Source: JBBQUP01 sp038212305
GTDB lineage: Bacteria > Bacteroidota > Bacteroidia > Bacteroidales > Marinilabiliaceae
Assembly: GCA_038212305.1 (NCBI GenBank)
Contig: JBBQUP010000041.1
Location: forward strand, 1-28,204
Length of the DNA: 28,204 nucleotides
Direction: 5' to 3'
This document shows positions 8,001 to 16,123 of this stretch, one piece after another. The position numbers and the translations under genes are program-made. Each line of letters begins with the position of its first letter. Within the stretch, counting starts at the first letter, position 1. The notes under the pieces were generated by a model. The model was not told the DNA's origin and made no database searches. It saw only the letters and a program-made list of their open reading frames with translations.

Positions 8001-9552
8001 TTCGATTGAGGATTTGTCGCAGTTAATTTTCGACTTAAAGTGTACCAATCCAGCTGCTCGAATCAGTGTGAAACTGGTTTCGGAAACAGGTGTTGGTACT
8101 GTAGCAGCCGGTGTTGCTAAAGCATATGCCGACTTAATTGTGATCAGTGGTACCGAAGGAGGAACAGGTGCAAGTCCATCTAGCTCAATTAAACATGCAG
8201 GATTACCGGTTGAAATTGGTTTGGCCGAGGCGCAACAAACTTTGGTGATGAACAACCTAAGAGGGCGTGTAAAACTTCAAACGGATGGGCAGTTAAAAAC
8301 CGGTTTGGATGTGATTAAAATGGCCATTTTGGGTGCTGAAGAGTTTGGTTTTGCTACAAGTGCCTTAATCACCCTTGGATGTATCATGATGCGTAAGTGT
8401 CACTTAAATACTTGTCCTGCTGGTATTGCTACGCAAGATGAAGACATGCGCAAGCGTTTTATAGGCAAGTATGTTAATGTGATTAACTTTTTCAGTTTTA
8501 TTGCTCGAGAGGTTCGCGAGTATTTAGCTGAGATGGGTTATAAATCGATGGATGAAATCATTGGTCGCACCGAGTTATTACAACAAGATAAAACCATAGG
8601 TAATTGGAAAACTCAAGGGATTGATATGAGCCGTTTGCTTCATTTTCCTGAGGAGGGTAAGAAATTCCCAATTATCAACACATCGTTACAAAAGCATAAA
8701 ATCGAGGGCGTTATTGATTTTGAATTGATCAGCAGAGCAAAAGATGCCATTGAGAATAAAACAAAAGTTTGGATAGCTAAAGATATTTCAAACATCGATC
8801 GTGCCGTTGGAGCTATGTTATCTGGTGAAATATCAAAACGTTACGGAGAAGAGGCATTGCCTAAAAATACCATTAACTGTACTTTTACAGGTTCTGCCGG
8901 TCAGAGTTTTGGTGCTTTTTTGGTTCAAGGTGTAAGTTTCAGGTTAGATGGTGATGCCAACGATTACTTAGGTAAGGGATTAAGTGGTGGAAAAATTGTA
9001 GTGGTTCCTCCAACAGGATCGACTTTTAAACCTGACGAGAACATTATTATTGGAAATACCGTGCTATATGGTGCAACTAGTGGATTTGTTTATGTCAGAG
9101 GAGTTGCCGGAGAGCGGTTTGCTGTGAGAAATTCTGGAGCCTATGCTGTGGTTGAAGGTGTTGGAGATCACTGTTGCGAGTACATGACCGGAGGACGAGT
9201 TGTTGTTATTGGTAAAACAGGACGGAATTTTGCAGCGGGTATGAGCGGTGGCATTGCTTATGTTTTAGATGAAACAGGTAATTTCGATTACTATTGTAAT
9301 CAGGGATTAGTTGAGTTATCGAAAGTTGAAGATGCTGCTGATGTGAACGAACTGCAATTCTTTTTGCACAAACACATGTTGCATACTAACAGCACTAAAG
9401 CTCAGGAAATTTTAGTTAACTGGAGCAAATATCTGCCTCGTTTTGTAAAAGTTATACCATTCGAATATAAGAAGGTATTACAGGAACAAAAAGTACTTGA
9501 ATTAGAGCAAAAACTTCGAGATACCGAAGATGCACCTTATATTAGAGAGTAA
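5029..9552 (+). CDS. gltB: Glutamate synthase (NADPH), large subunit
   Basis: This 1507-residue protein is full length for the family (about 1500). It makes two glutamates from glutamine and 2-oxoglutarate, with electrons delivered through GltD. The first 21 residues are a propeptide ahead of Cys22 (in HDNCGIGF), the expected catalytic N-terminal cysteine of the class II glutaminase domain (to about residue 430). The FMN-binding synthase domain occupies roughly 800-1200, and the 3Fe-4S ligands are Cys1118, Cys1124 and Cys1129 in CIMMRKCHLNTC. The C-terminal GXGXG helix domain includes GKGLSGGKIVV and GRNFAAGMSGGIAYV. It is followed 62 bases later by gltD. Two adjacent ATG codons open the gene; the first is used here, and either gives the same mature enzyme. 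Confidence 0.98.
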   Translation: MMQKRFPKAQGLYDPANEHDNCGIGFVANIKGQKTHDIVKRGLEVLVNMTHRGAESADNKSGDGAGILMQVPHEFCKSLGFYLPEAGKYATGLVFLPRNAKETTTCEEILQTNLENEGLEVIGFRDVPVDSNAIGEMAKRSEPTIKQIFVKGACEQDVLERKLFIARKLTENQVRNSTLSEREGFYIPSLSTKIFIYKGMLTPEQLGQYFLDLQNPLVQSAISLVHSRFSTNTFPTWDLAQPFRIMAHNGEINTIKGNRLWMQAREGLLQSDLFGEDLNKIFPVIEPNKSDSASLDNVLEFLFLTGRTMSHALTMLIPESWNSKNPIPQSLKAYYEYHSTIMEPWDGPASIVFSDGRYIGGTLDRNGLRPSRYIITKNDMIVMGSEVGVQQFLAEEIREKGRLRPGKILLVDTQLGIIIPDDELKAQLSKKNPYENWLKENRIRLHEIVVKNRVPSSLDDKYETYLKAFGYTREDFLEIITPMAATANEPVGSMGNDTPVAVLSEKPQRLFNYFRQLFAQVTNPPIDPIREGLVMALTNYIGSVSKNLLDESPSQCKSIKFESPIVTNTDLGKIKDFSREEFSNITIPMVFAVADGGKGLKTALEKMCADAEKAVDEGNNYIILSDRNITKDQAAVPSLLAVSAVHHHLIRTKKRMQIGLVVETGEAREVMHFALLLGYGASVINPYGCFAVIDDLVKKGELDIDYIKARENYIKSVDKGLLKVLSKMGISTLRSYHGAQMFEAVGISKEVIDTYFAGTASKIGGVGYDEIAKEVAMFHANAFSESSWSNVLDSQGSYAYRKYGEKHGWNPETIGLLQWATSQNDYGKYKEYSKQVDEDNKTPLFLRGLLKLNSSRKSISIDEVEPETAIMKRFVTGAMSYGSISKEAHEAMAIAMNEIGGRSNTGEGGEDAERFKSNARSSIKQIASGRFGVTNNYLMNADELQIKIAQGAKPGEGGQLPGFKVDKIIAKLRNSTPGITLISPPPHHDIYSIEDLSQLIFDLKCTNPAARISVKLVSETGVGTVAAGVAKAYADLIVISGTEGGTGASPSSSIKHAGLPVEIGLAEAQQTLVMNNLRGRVKLQTDGQLKTGLDVIKMAILGAEEFGFATSALITLGCIMMRKCHLNTCPAGIATQDEDMRKRFIGKYVNVINFFSFIAREVREYLAEMGYKSMDEIIGRTELLQQDKTIGNWKTQGIDMSRLLHFPEEGKKFPIINTSLQKHKIEGVIDFELISRAKDAIENKTKVWIAKDISNIDRAVGAMLSGEISKRYGEEALPKNTINCTFTGSAGQSFGAFLVQGVSFRLDGDANDYLGKGLSGGKIVVVPPTGSTFKPDENIIIGNTVLYGATSGFVYVRGVAGERFAVRNSGAYAVVEGVGDHCCEYMTGGRVVVIGKTGRNFAAGMSGGIAYVLDETGNFDYYCNQGLVELSKVEDAADVNELQFFLHKHMLHTNSTKAQEILVNWSKYLPRFVKVIPFEYKKVLQEQKVLELEQKLRDTEDAPYIRE

Positions 9553-9614
9553 TACATTTTTTGAATTGATTTGAACCAATATTATTTAAAGTTGGTTGAT
9601 TAAAATATGTAATC

Positions 9615-11036
9615 ATGGGAGATCCTAAAGGGTTTATAAAATTTGTCCGCAAGGAAGGCGGATATCGACCAGTAAGTGAGCGAATTGACGATTATGGCGA
9701 AGTTGAGCAAACACTAAACGAAACCGATCGTAAACTGCAAGCTGCACGATGTATGGACTGTGGAATTCCTTTCTGCCATTGGGCTTGCCCTGTGGGGAGT
9801 AAAATTCCAGAGTGGCAAGATGCTTTGTATAGAGGAAATTATAAGTTGGCAAGTGATATTTTACATTCAACAAATAGCTTTCCAGAGTTTACAGGTCGTA
9901 TTTGTCCCGCTCCATGTGAGAAATCATGTGTGTTAGCTATTCACAACGAGGCGGTTACCATTCGGGAGAATGAAGCTTCAGTTGTAGAGAGAGCTTTTGA
10001 ACAAGGATTTATTAGTGCCAGAATTCCACAAAAACGAACAGGGAAGAAAATAGCAGTTATTGGTTCCGGACCTGCAGGACTAAGTGTTGCTGATTTACTT
10101 AATCAGCGTGGACATTTAGTTACCGTATTCGAAAAAGATGATGCTATCGGCGGATTGTTGCGATATGGAATTCCCGATTTTAAACTAAATAAAAAAGTTA
10201 TCGATAGACGTTTACGTTTGTTCGAACAAGAAGGTATTGAGTTTAAAACCAATGTGAATGTTGGGATAGATATTTCAGGGAAAGAACTATTAGCAACCTA
10301 TGATGCAGTTATTTTAACCATTGGAGCCATGAAACCTCGTGATTTAGTCGTTGAAGGACGCGAATTATCAGGTATTCACTATGCCATGGATTTTTTAAGG
10401 CAACAAAATAAAGTCAATCGTGGTGAAGAATTTATTAACGGCGAGCGCATTAGTGCCAAAGGTAAAAATGTATTGGTAATTGGTGGAGGTGATACTGGTA
10501 GCGATTGTGTTGGAACATCAAACCGCCAAAAAGCTTTGAGTGTGACTCAGATTGAGATTTTGCCTAAGCCATCAACCGAAAGAGCTCCTGGAAATCCTTG
10601 GCCTTATTGGCCTACAACGTTGCGTTCATCTTCGTCGCATCACGAAGGTTGCGAACGGAAATGGAGCCTAGCTACCAAACGATTTATTGGCGAAAATGGT
10701 AGGTTAAAACAAGTAGAAGTAGTTGAAGTTGAATGGAATAAGGATGAAAAAGGACAATGGCAAATGACCGAAAAGCCAAATACAACGCAATTAATCGCTG
10801 CTGAAATTGTTTTTCTTTCGATGGGTTTTGTTCATCCGGTTCATGAGGGTTTAGTTAAGGAACTAGGATTGGAATTAGATGGAAGAGGAAATCTTAAGAT
10901 CGACAAAAACTATCAAGCTAGTGTTTCTAAAGTGTTTGCTGCCGGAGATTCTGCTTCGGGTGCAAGCTTAGTGGTAACAGCTATTAATAATGGGCGTGTG
11001 GCTGCTAAAGCCGTTCATGAGTTTTTATCGAAATAG
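9615..11036 (+). CDS. gltD: Glutamate synthase (NADPH), small subunit
   Basis: This 473-residue protein is the normal size for GltD. It takes electrons from NADPH through FAD and iron-sulfur clusters to GltB. The N-terminal cysteine region has CMDCGIPFCHWACPVG and later RICPAPCEKSC, the ligands of the two 4Fe-4S clusters. An FAD-binding dinucleotide motif follows (AVIGSGPAGLSVADLL, about 147-162), then an NADPH-binding motif (VLVIGGGDTGSDCVG). The C-terminal FAD segment reads VFAAGDSASGASLVV. It is co-transcribed with gltB and ends at a strong terminator. A decayed copy of residues about 317-392 of a related gene lies at 19150-19372. Confidence 0.98.
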   Translation: MGDPKGFIKFVRKEGGYRPVSERIDDYGEVEQTLNETDRKLQAARCMDCGIPFCHWACPVGSKIPEWQDALYRGNYKLASDILHSTNSFPEFTGRICPAPCEKSCVLAIHNEAVTIRENEASVVERAFEQGFISARIPQKRTGKKIAVIGSGPAGLSVADLLNQRGHLVTVFEKDDAIGGLLRYGIPDFKLNKKVIDRRLRLFEQEGIEFKTNVNVGIDISGKELLATYDAVILTIGAMKPRDLVVEGRELSGIHYAMDFLRQQNKVNRGEEFINGERISAKGKNVLVIGGGDTGSDCVGTSNRQKALSVTQIEILPKPSTERAPGNPWPYWPTTLRSSSSHHEGCERKWSLATKRFIGENGRLKQVEVVEVEWNKDEKGQWQMTEKPNTTQLIAAEIVFLSMGFVHPVHEGLVKELGLELDGRGNLKIDKNYQASVSKVFAAGDSASGASLVVTAINNGRVAAKAVHEFLSK

Positions 11037-11052
11037 AAATTTGATAATAGGG

Positions 11053-11090
11053 TAAAAAAAGGCTGTTCGTAATTGAATAGCCTTTTTGCG
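11053..11090 (+). terminator. Intrinsic terminator of the gltBD operon
   Basis: GGCTGTTC (11061-11068), loop GTAATT, GAATAGCC (11075-11082): eight pairs with one G-U, followed by TTTTT. It begins about 25 bases after the gltD stop codon. Confidence 0.88.
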
Positions 11091-11439
11091 TTTGTCTTTT
11101 ACCGCTGCTAGAGACTGTTCCTGTGTTATTGTTACTCCTGCATAGCCTAGCCCAAACGGAAATTTAGAACATTGCAAAGTAGGATGTTAATGCTGTTAGG
11201 AAAAGTTGGTAATGTTTCTCAATTCAATGTTACACATTAAAAATAGGTTATCACAATAGATCTTGAATTATGTTAAATCCAATTAGCGATGTAACTACTG
11301 ATTGTATTTGTTATAATAGATTGATTTGTAATAGAATAAATGACTAATTTCTAGTAGTTGAAAATTATAAAAAAATCACTAATATCGCATATCTAATTTA
11401 TAGATATAAATCATATTTATTTATTTTAAAAATTTCAAT
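11091..11439. other. Upstream region of gdhA
   Basis: No gene is seen in these 349 AT-rich bases. A 7-bp inverted repeat, ATATCTA (11389-11395) and TAGATAT (11401-11407), lies about 32 bases before the gdhA ATG and is an operator candidate. No convincing TAnnTTTG promoter was found and the GGGGGT motif of the amtB/gltB region is absent, so gdhA is probably under a different control. Confidence 0.45.
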
Positions 11440-12798
11440 ATGCACAACCCGAAAGTAAACATTTTTATTACAGAATTTATGGATTTTGTGATTAGCAGAA
11501 ATCCTAATGAGCCAGAATTTCATCAAGCTGTACATGAAGTGGTGGAGAGTTTAGCTGCTTATATTATTGAGAATCCGATATTATTGAAGCACAAAATCCT
11601 TGAACGGATGACTGAGCCTGAAAGGATAATTTCCTTTAGAGTACCTTGGGTAAATGATAACGGGGAAGTACAAATCAATCGCGGTTATCGTGTTCAAATG
11701 AGCAGTGCTATTGGGCCTTACAAAGGGGGTTTGCGGTTTCATTCGTCTGTTAATCAGAGTGTTTTAAAATTTTTGGCTTTCGAACAAGTACTAAAAAATA
11801 GTCTTACTACACTACCAATGGGTGGTGGTAAAGGTGGATCGGATTTTAATCCTAAAGGGAAAAGTGATTTTGAGATAATGAGGTTTTGTCAATCTTTCAT
11901 AACAGAATTGTATCGCCATGTTGGAGCTGATACCGATGTACCTGCTGGTGATATTGGTGTAGGTGGAAGAGAAATTGGGTTTATGTATGGCCAATACAAG
12001 CGATTAGTTAATAACTTTACTGGATCTTTTACTGGCAAAGGAATTGAGTATGGTGGTAGTCCATTGCGACCCGAAGCAACTGGGTATGGAACATGCTATT
12101 TTGCAGTTGAAATGCTTAAAACACGAAATGAAAGTTTTGTAGGTAAAACAGTCGTTATTAGTGGTTCTGGTAATGTAGCGCAATATGCTGTTGAGAAAGT
12201 TATCGAATTAGGCGGAAAAGTGGTTACCCTATCCGATTCGAGTGGTTACATATACGATAAGGAAGGTATTACGCTTGAAAAACTTGGCTACATAATGGAG
12301 CTGAAAAATGCTATTCGTGGACGTATCAGAGAGTATGCAGATAAATATCCAGAAGCGGAGTATTTTGAAAAACAACGTCCCTGGAGTGTAAAGTGTGATA
12401 TAGCATTGCCTTGCGCAACTCAGAACGAATTAGATGGTAATGATGCCACGATACTTGTAAACAATGGTTGTATTTGTGTAGCAGAAGGCGCAAATATGCC
12501 GTCAACTCCTGAAGCTATTCAGGTTTTCCAAGATAACAAAATTCTTTATGGCCCAGGAAAAGCCGCTAATGCTGGTGGCGTAGCAGTTTCAGGATTAGAA
12601 ATGACTCAAAATTCGACAAGATTAAGCTGGTCTCGTCAAGAAGTCGATGTGAAATTGCAAAGTATTATGAAAAACATACATGGAGCATGTCAAAAATATG
12701 GTACCGAGAACGATGGTTATATAAACTATGTTAAAGGGGCTAATATTAGTGGTTTTATAAAGATAGCAAACGCAATGATTGCTCAAGGAGTTGTATGA
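11440..12798 (+). CDS. gdhA: Glutamate dehydrogenase, hexameric class (probably NADP-specific)
   Basis: This 452-residue enzyme of the hexameric (about 450-residue) class aminates 2-oxoglutarate with ammonium, the ATP-sparing alternative to GS-GOGAT. The substrate-binding segment has RVQMSSAIGPYKGGLRFH and the lysine-rich glycine loop PMGGGKGGSDFNPKG. The aspartate region GADTDVPAGDIGVGGREIG is conserved. The cofactor-binding Rossmann motif is VISGSGNVAQYAVEK, and the C-terminal part has ILYGPGKAANAGGVAVSGLEM. NADP specificity is inferred from overall resemblance to anabolic GdhA and not from a decisive residue. It stands alone between its own upstream region and a terminator. Confidence 0.96.
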   Translation: MHNPKVNIFITEFMDFVISRNPNEPEFHQAVHEVVESLAAYIIENPILLKHKILERMTEPERIISFRVPWVNDNGEVQINRGYRVQMSSAIGPYKGGLRFHSSVNQSVLKFLAFEQVLKNSLTTLPMGGGKGGSDFNPKGKSDFEIMRFCQSFITELYRHVGADTDVPAGDIGVGGREIGFMYGQYKRLVNNFTGSFTGKGIEYGGSPLRPEATGYGTCYFAVEMLKTRNESFVGKTVVISGSGNVAQYAVEKVIELGGKVVTLSDSSGYIYDKEGITLEKLGYIMELKNAIRGRIREYADKYPEAEYFEKQRPWSVKCDIALPCATQNELDGNDATILVNNGCICVAEGANMPSTPEAIQVFQDNKILYGPGKAANAGGVAVSGLEMTQNSTRLSWSRQEVDVKLQSIMKNIHGACQKYGTENDGYINYVKGANISGFIKIANAMIAQGVV

Positions 12799-12820
12799 TT
12801 CTCTTGAAAACGATTTCATT

Positions 12821-12853
12821 AAAAGCGTCTTAAGAATTAAGGCGCTTTTTTTG
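12821..12853 (+). terminator. Intrinsic terminator of gdhA
   Basis: AAAAGCGTCTTAA (12821-12833), loop GAA, TTAAGGCGCTTTT (12837-12849): 13 pairs with one G-U, continuing into a T-run. It lies about 22 bases after the stop codon. Confidence 0.9.
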
Positions 12854-13110
12854 TGAGTGGAAGTTGTGCATGGTGTTTAGTTGGATGGTATTTGCAGATA
12901 TAATCGAGAGGCGAGTTTTTTTATATTTATCAATAGCTCGAATATTCGATCCTAATTAAGATTTTAGGCTAAAATGGATAGAGCCATGTATGAGTTGCTG
13001 CTTAGTTTTGCTGTTAATTTCATTAATATTGGACTAGTATAAAATTTTATTGTTCGAAAGCAGAGTTCCGATACCAATTAAAATTGGCGCCTTTTTAACG
13101 ACATAGGGTT
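12854..13110. other. Spacer between gdhA and the AraC-type gene
   Basis: These bases lie between the ends of two converging genes and contain no gene. The short hairpin CCAATT-AA-AATTGG (13074-13087), followed by CGCCTTTTT, is the only structure seen; it is too small to call a terminator with confidence. Confidence 0.4.
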
Positions 13111-13989
13111 TTATTGCAAATTTAGTTTCTGAATCATTCTTTTACGATAAACGCGAGGCGAAATCTCCATTTTTTTTTGAAAATCTTTGGAGAAATAGTA
13201 TGGATCCGAATATCCCAATAAGAATGCAATCTCTTTAATTTTTAGTTTAGTTTGATCGAGATATTCGCATGATTTTGATATTTTCAAATGCGAGAAGTAA
13301 TTAATGAGACTGTAATTTGTGTTGAGTTTGAACAGGGTTGCTAGGTATGCAGGTGAGTAACCAACTTCGGTTGAAATGGTTTCCAATGTTAATTTTTTAT
13401 TAATATTTTGCTCTAAAAAGTGAATGGTTTTTTGAATAACTGGATTTTCTTCTAACAGTAGATCATCGCTGGTTCGTGATGCGAACAGAAACGTCCCGAG
13501 CAAGTGGGTGAATGTAAAAGTAATATAATGCATTTTTTCATATAGAAATCTTCTCGACAAATTATTGAAAATCTCATCAAAAAGCAATCTGCGATTGGCT
13601 ACTTGGTTGTTAATGGAGGGTATCAAATCTCGAACTACCGTAAAATCTTTCTCAAGGATTTTACTTTTAGAGCCATTGAATTGGCAGGTTAAAATGATGG
13701 TTGGATCAATGTTTCCTATTTGTATTGCAAAGCTAAATCCTTGAGGGATAATGCAAAATTGCTCTTCCTTTAATAATACAGTATCGTTCGAAATGGTTAA
13801 TAGTGCATCACCTTTGGTACAATAAATCATCAAGTGATTTTCCAAAGGTTCGGAGTTAATCCACGATGTATTTTTGCTAAATAATAGATCTGACAATTCG
13901 CAAGGGTATAAATCAGCGGTTAATGGGTCAATCTTTAGGGTATCTATGATAATCTTCGAAAGTCTAAAATGTCGTCTTTTTATAATCAT
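13111..13989 (-). CDS. AraC-family transcriptional regulator
   Basis: This 292-residue protein has an N-terminal cupin-like effector-binding half (roughly residues 30-160) and a C-terminal AraC/XylS DNA-binding half with two helix-turn-helix segments: KLTLETISTEVGYSPAYLAT and then KIKEIAFLLGYSDPYYFSKDF, which carries the family signature. The length is typical. It is divergent from the corrinoid methyltransferase genes with 115 bases between the two start codons, the usual arrangement for a local activator. It is therefore the likely sensor for the substrate of that pathway (inference). No effector can be predicted. The second HTH and the C-terminal PRVYRKRM are complete, so the gene appears functional. 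Confidence 0.92.
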   Translation of the reverse strand: MIIKRRHFRLSKIIIDTLKIDPLTADLYPCELSDLLFSKNTSWINSEPLENHLMIYCTKGDALLTISNDTVLLKEEQFCIIPQGFSFAIQIGNIDPTIILTCQFNGSKSKILEKDFTVVRDLIPSINNQVANRRLLFDEIFNNLSRRFLYEKMHYITFTFTHLLGTFLFASRTSDDLLLEENPVIQKTIHFLEQNINKKLTLETISTEVGYSPAYLATLFKLNTNYSLINYFSHLKISKSCEYLDQTKLKIKEIAFLLGYSDPYYFSKDFQKKMEISPRVYRKRMIQKLNLQ

Positions 13990-14014
13990 TTTTTATGTGA
14001 TCCTAGTAAAATCG

Positions 14015-14031
14015 AAAGATAGTACATCTTT
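14015..14031. promoter_or_regulatory. Inverted repeat in the araC-type / methyltransferase divergent region
   Basis: AAAGAT (14015-14020), AGTAC, ATCTTT (14026-14031) is a perfect 6-bp inverted repeat within the 115-base divergent spacer. It is a candidate operator, although AraC-type proteins more often bind direct repeats. Confidence 0.35.
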
Positions 14032-14051
14032 TTAAATGAAATTACTATTTT

Positions 14052-14078
14052 TTTGCCTATTCACAACTGGTAGATTTG
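14052..14078 (+). promoter_or_regulatory. Candidate promoter of the corrinoid methyltransferase operon
   Basis: TAGATTTG at 14071-14078 is an exact match to the Bacteroidota -7 form TAnnTTTG. TTTG at 14052-14055 could be the -33 element, although the 15-nt spacing is short, which would fit a promoter that needs an activator. The start would be near 14085, leaving a leader of about 20 nt. Confidence 0.45.
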
Positions 14079-14104
14079 TATTGAAAATTTAAACTTCTTA
14101 TATC

Positions 14105-14773
14105 ATGAGTGAGTTACTACAAAAACTTGCCGAATGTATTGAATTTGGTAAGATTAATAAAGCAGCTCCATTTCCTCCTCAAATGAAAGGGATGGACGGT
14201 GCCGATGAAATTACCAGAGATTTATTAATGAATGGTACTGAAGCACAAGATATTCTTACATTTGGGTTAATGCCAGGGATGGAACGAATTGGGATGAAAT
14301 TTCGTGAGAATAAGGTTTTCGTTCCGCAAGTATTAATGTCTGCAAAAGCCATGAGTACTGCAATGATTCATCTGAAACCTTATTTTGCTTCAGGTGCAGC
14401 AAAGCAAAAAGGTACTTTTATTATTGGCACTGTATTGGGCGACTTGCACGATATTGGTAAGAATTTGGTAGCCATGATGGTCGAAGGTAATGGTTATAAG
14501 GTTATCGATCTTGGAACCGATGTTAACTCCGATAAATTTATTGCGGCGTTAAAAGAAAATCCAGGAGCTATTATTGGTCTTTCGGCCTTGTTGACAACAA
14601 CAATGGTGAATATGGAATCAATTACCAAGGAAATAAAAACTGTTCTGCCTGGTACATTGGTAACAGTAGGGGGCGCGCCTATCAATTCCGAATTTTGCAA
14701 CAAAATAGGAGCAGACAATTATTCTCCTGACCCACAGGGAGTTGTTGAGTTTTTAAACAAAAAAATTGCTTAA
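14105..14773 (+). CDS. Corrinoid (B12-binding) methyltransferase protein, MtaC/MtbC-like
   Basis: This 222-residue protein is the size of MtaC/MtbC-type corrinoid proteins, which carry a methyl group on cobalt between two methyltransferases. Residues about 1-90 form the helical cap-like domain (including LMPGMERIGMKFRENKVFVPQ). The Rossmann-like B12 domain follows, with the DxHxxG signature at Asp113-Leu-His115-Asp-Ile-Gly118; His115 is the expected lower cobalt ligand. Further B12-loop motifs are IIGLSALLTTTM and TVGGAPIN. It is the first gene of the cluster, and the next gene's ATG abuts its stop codon, so the two are translated together. The methyl donor cannot be read from this protein. 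Confidence 0.93.
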   Translation: MSELLQKLAECIEFGKINKAAPFPPQMKGMDGADEITRDLLMNGTEAQDILTFGLMPGMERIGMKFRENKVFVPQVLMSAKAMSTAMIHLKPYFASGAAKQKGTFIIGTVLGDLHDIGKNLVAMMVEGNGYKVIDLGTDVNSDKFIAALKENPGAIIGLSALLTTTMVNMESITKEIKTVLPGTLVTVGGAPINSEFCNKIGADNYSPDPQGVVEFLNKKIA

Positions 14774-16123
14774 ATGGTTGGCTTAAAATTAATAGAAGAA
14801 GCATTAAAACTTAACGAGGTTTCGCGTGCACCATGGGTTCCTTTTGTAGGTGTACATGGTGGAAAACTGATTGGAATGGATGCAACTGAGTTCCTTCAAT
14901 CCTCCAAACATATTATTCAAGGTATTACTAAAGCTATTCAGCTCTATAAGCCAGATGGTATTCCCGTAATGTTTGATCTTCAAGTTGAAGCTGAAATTCT
15001 AGGTTGTAATATTGCATGGAGCAAAGACAACCCCCCGGCTGTAATTTCGCATCCACTTGCACAAGGGGTTGATATAAAATCGCTTAAGCTCCCATCGATT
15101 ACCGATGGTCGAATTCCAATTATTCTTGAAGTAACACGAGAGTTACGTAAAAATAATCCAGATATTGCGTTGTATGGTTGTATAACTGGCCCATTTACGT
15201 TAGCCTTACATTTGTTGGGAACTGACATTTTTACAAAAATGTTTGAAGATCCTGAATACATTGCTGAACTCATGCAATTTTGTTCGGAATTTGGAGTGAA
15301 GTATTCTGAGTTGCTTTTAGATGCTGGATGTGATGTTATTGCTGTAGTGGATCCAATGACCAGTCAAATCGATCCAGATTCGTTTGAGGCTTTTGTGAGT
15401 CCTTATGTGAAGCCGATTTTCGATTTTGTACGATTGAGGAAAAAGTACAGCTCGTTTTTTGTTTGTGGACATGCTCAACAGAATATTGAAGTTATGTGCG
15501 ATTGTATGCCTGATAATATCTCAATCGACGAAAATATTCCTTTGGATTACGTTAAGGATATTGCACTTGCAAAAAAAATTAGTTTCGGAGGTAATCTTAA
15601 GCTTACAAGTGTGTTGTTGCTTGGTAATGAGCTTGATTCTCGCAAAGAAGCATTATCTTGCTTAGACTTGGGTGGAAAAAAAGGATTTATTATTGCGCCG
15701 GGTTGCGATTTGCCTATGGATACGCCTATTGCTAATCTACAAGCAGTTACTGAACTTATCTACGATGAGTACATTCAGCAAACCACGCGTGAAATGGAGC
15801 ATACTTCATCGTTAGAACCATTGAGTTTGGATGGACATTGGCTAGACGGAATTGTAATTATAGACATTATCACCCTCGATTCTGGCTCATGTGCTCCTTG
15901 TCAGTATATGGTTGAGGCAGTACAAAAGGCCGTTGTCGATTTTGGCGAAAAAGTAATTGTTAATGAGCATAAAATTAAAGATGTAGATGGTATTCGTATG
16001 GCAATGGCTCTAGGCGTTCATAATGTGCCAACAACTTGTATAAATGGAAATATAACCTTTATTAGTCAGATACCTCAACGATCAGCGATTGTTTCGGTGG
16101 TTGAAAAAGCATTAAATGTATGA
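14774..16123 (+). CDS. UroD/MtaA-type methyltransferase fused to a C-terminal thioredoxin-like domain
   Basis: This is a 449-residue two-domain protein. Residues 1 to about 345 form a uroporphyrinogen-decarboxylase-like barrel of the MtaA/MtbA/CmuA group, which moves methyl groups between a corrinoid protein and a thiol or other acceptor. In MtaA-type enzymes zinc is held by a His-x-Cys...Cys set. Here the segment reads FFVCGHA, with Cys231 and the later Cys311 (in PGCDLP) present but Phe229 where the His is expected; His233 might substitute. Residues about 360-449 resemble small thioredoxins: a CxxC at Cys373-Ala-Pro-Cys376 and a cis-proline loop NVPTT (Pro419). The fused redox domain is unusual and may keep zinc or cobalt partners reduced (inference). 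The stop codon overlaps the next start (ATGA). Confidence 0.85.
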   Translation: MVGLKLIEEALKLNEVSRAPWVPFVGVHGGKLIGMDATEFLQSSKHIIQGITKAIQLYKPDGIPVMFDLQVEAEILGCNIAWSKDNPPAVISHPLAQGVDIKSLKLPSITDGRIPIILEVTRELRKNNPDIALYGCITGPFTLALHLLGTDIFTKMFEDPEYIAELMQFCSEFGVKYSELLLDAGCDVIAVVDPMTSQIDPDSFEAFVSPYVKPIFDFVRLRKKYSSFFVCGHAQQNIEVMCDCMPDNISIDENIPLDYVKDIALAKKISFGGNLKLTSVLLLGNELDSRKEALSCLDLGGKKGFIIAPGCDLPMDTPIANLQAVTELIYDEYIQQTTREMEHTSSLEPLSLDGHWLDGIVIIDIITLDSGSCAPCQYMVEAVQKAVVDFGEKVIVNEHKIKDVDGIRMAMALGVHNVPTTCINGNITFISQIPQRSAIVSVVEKALNV

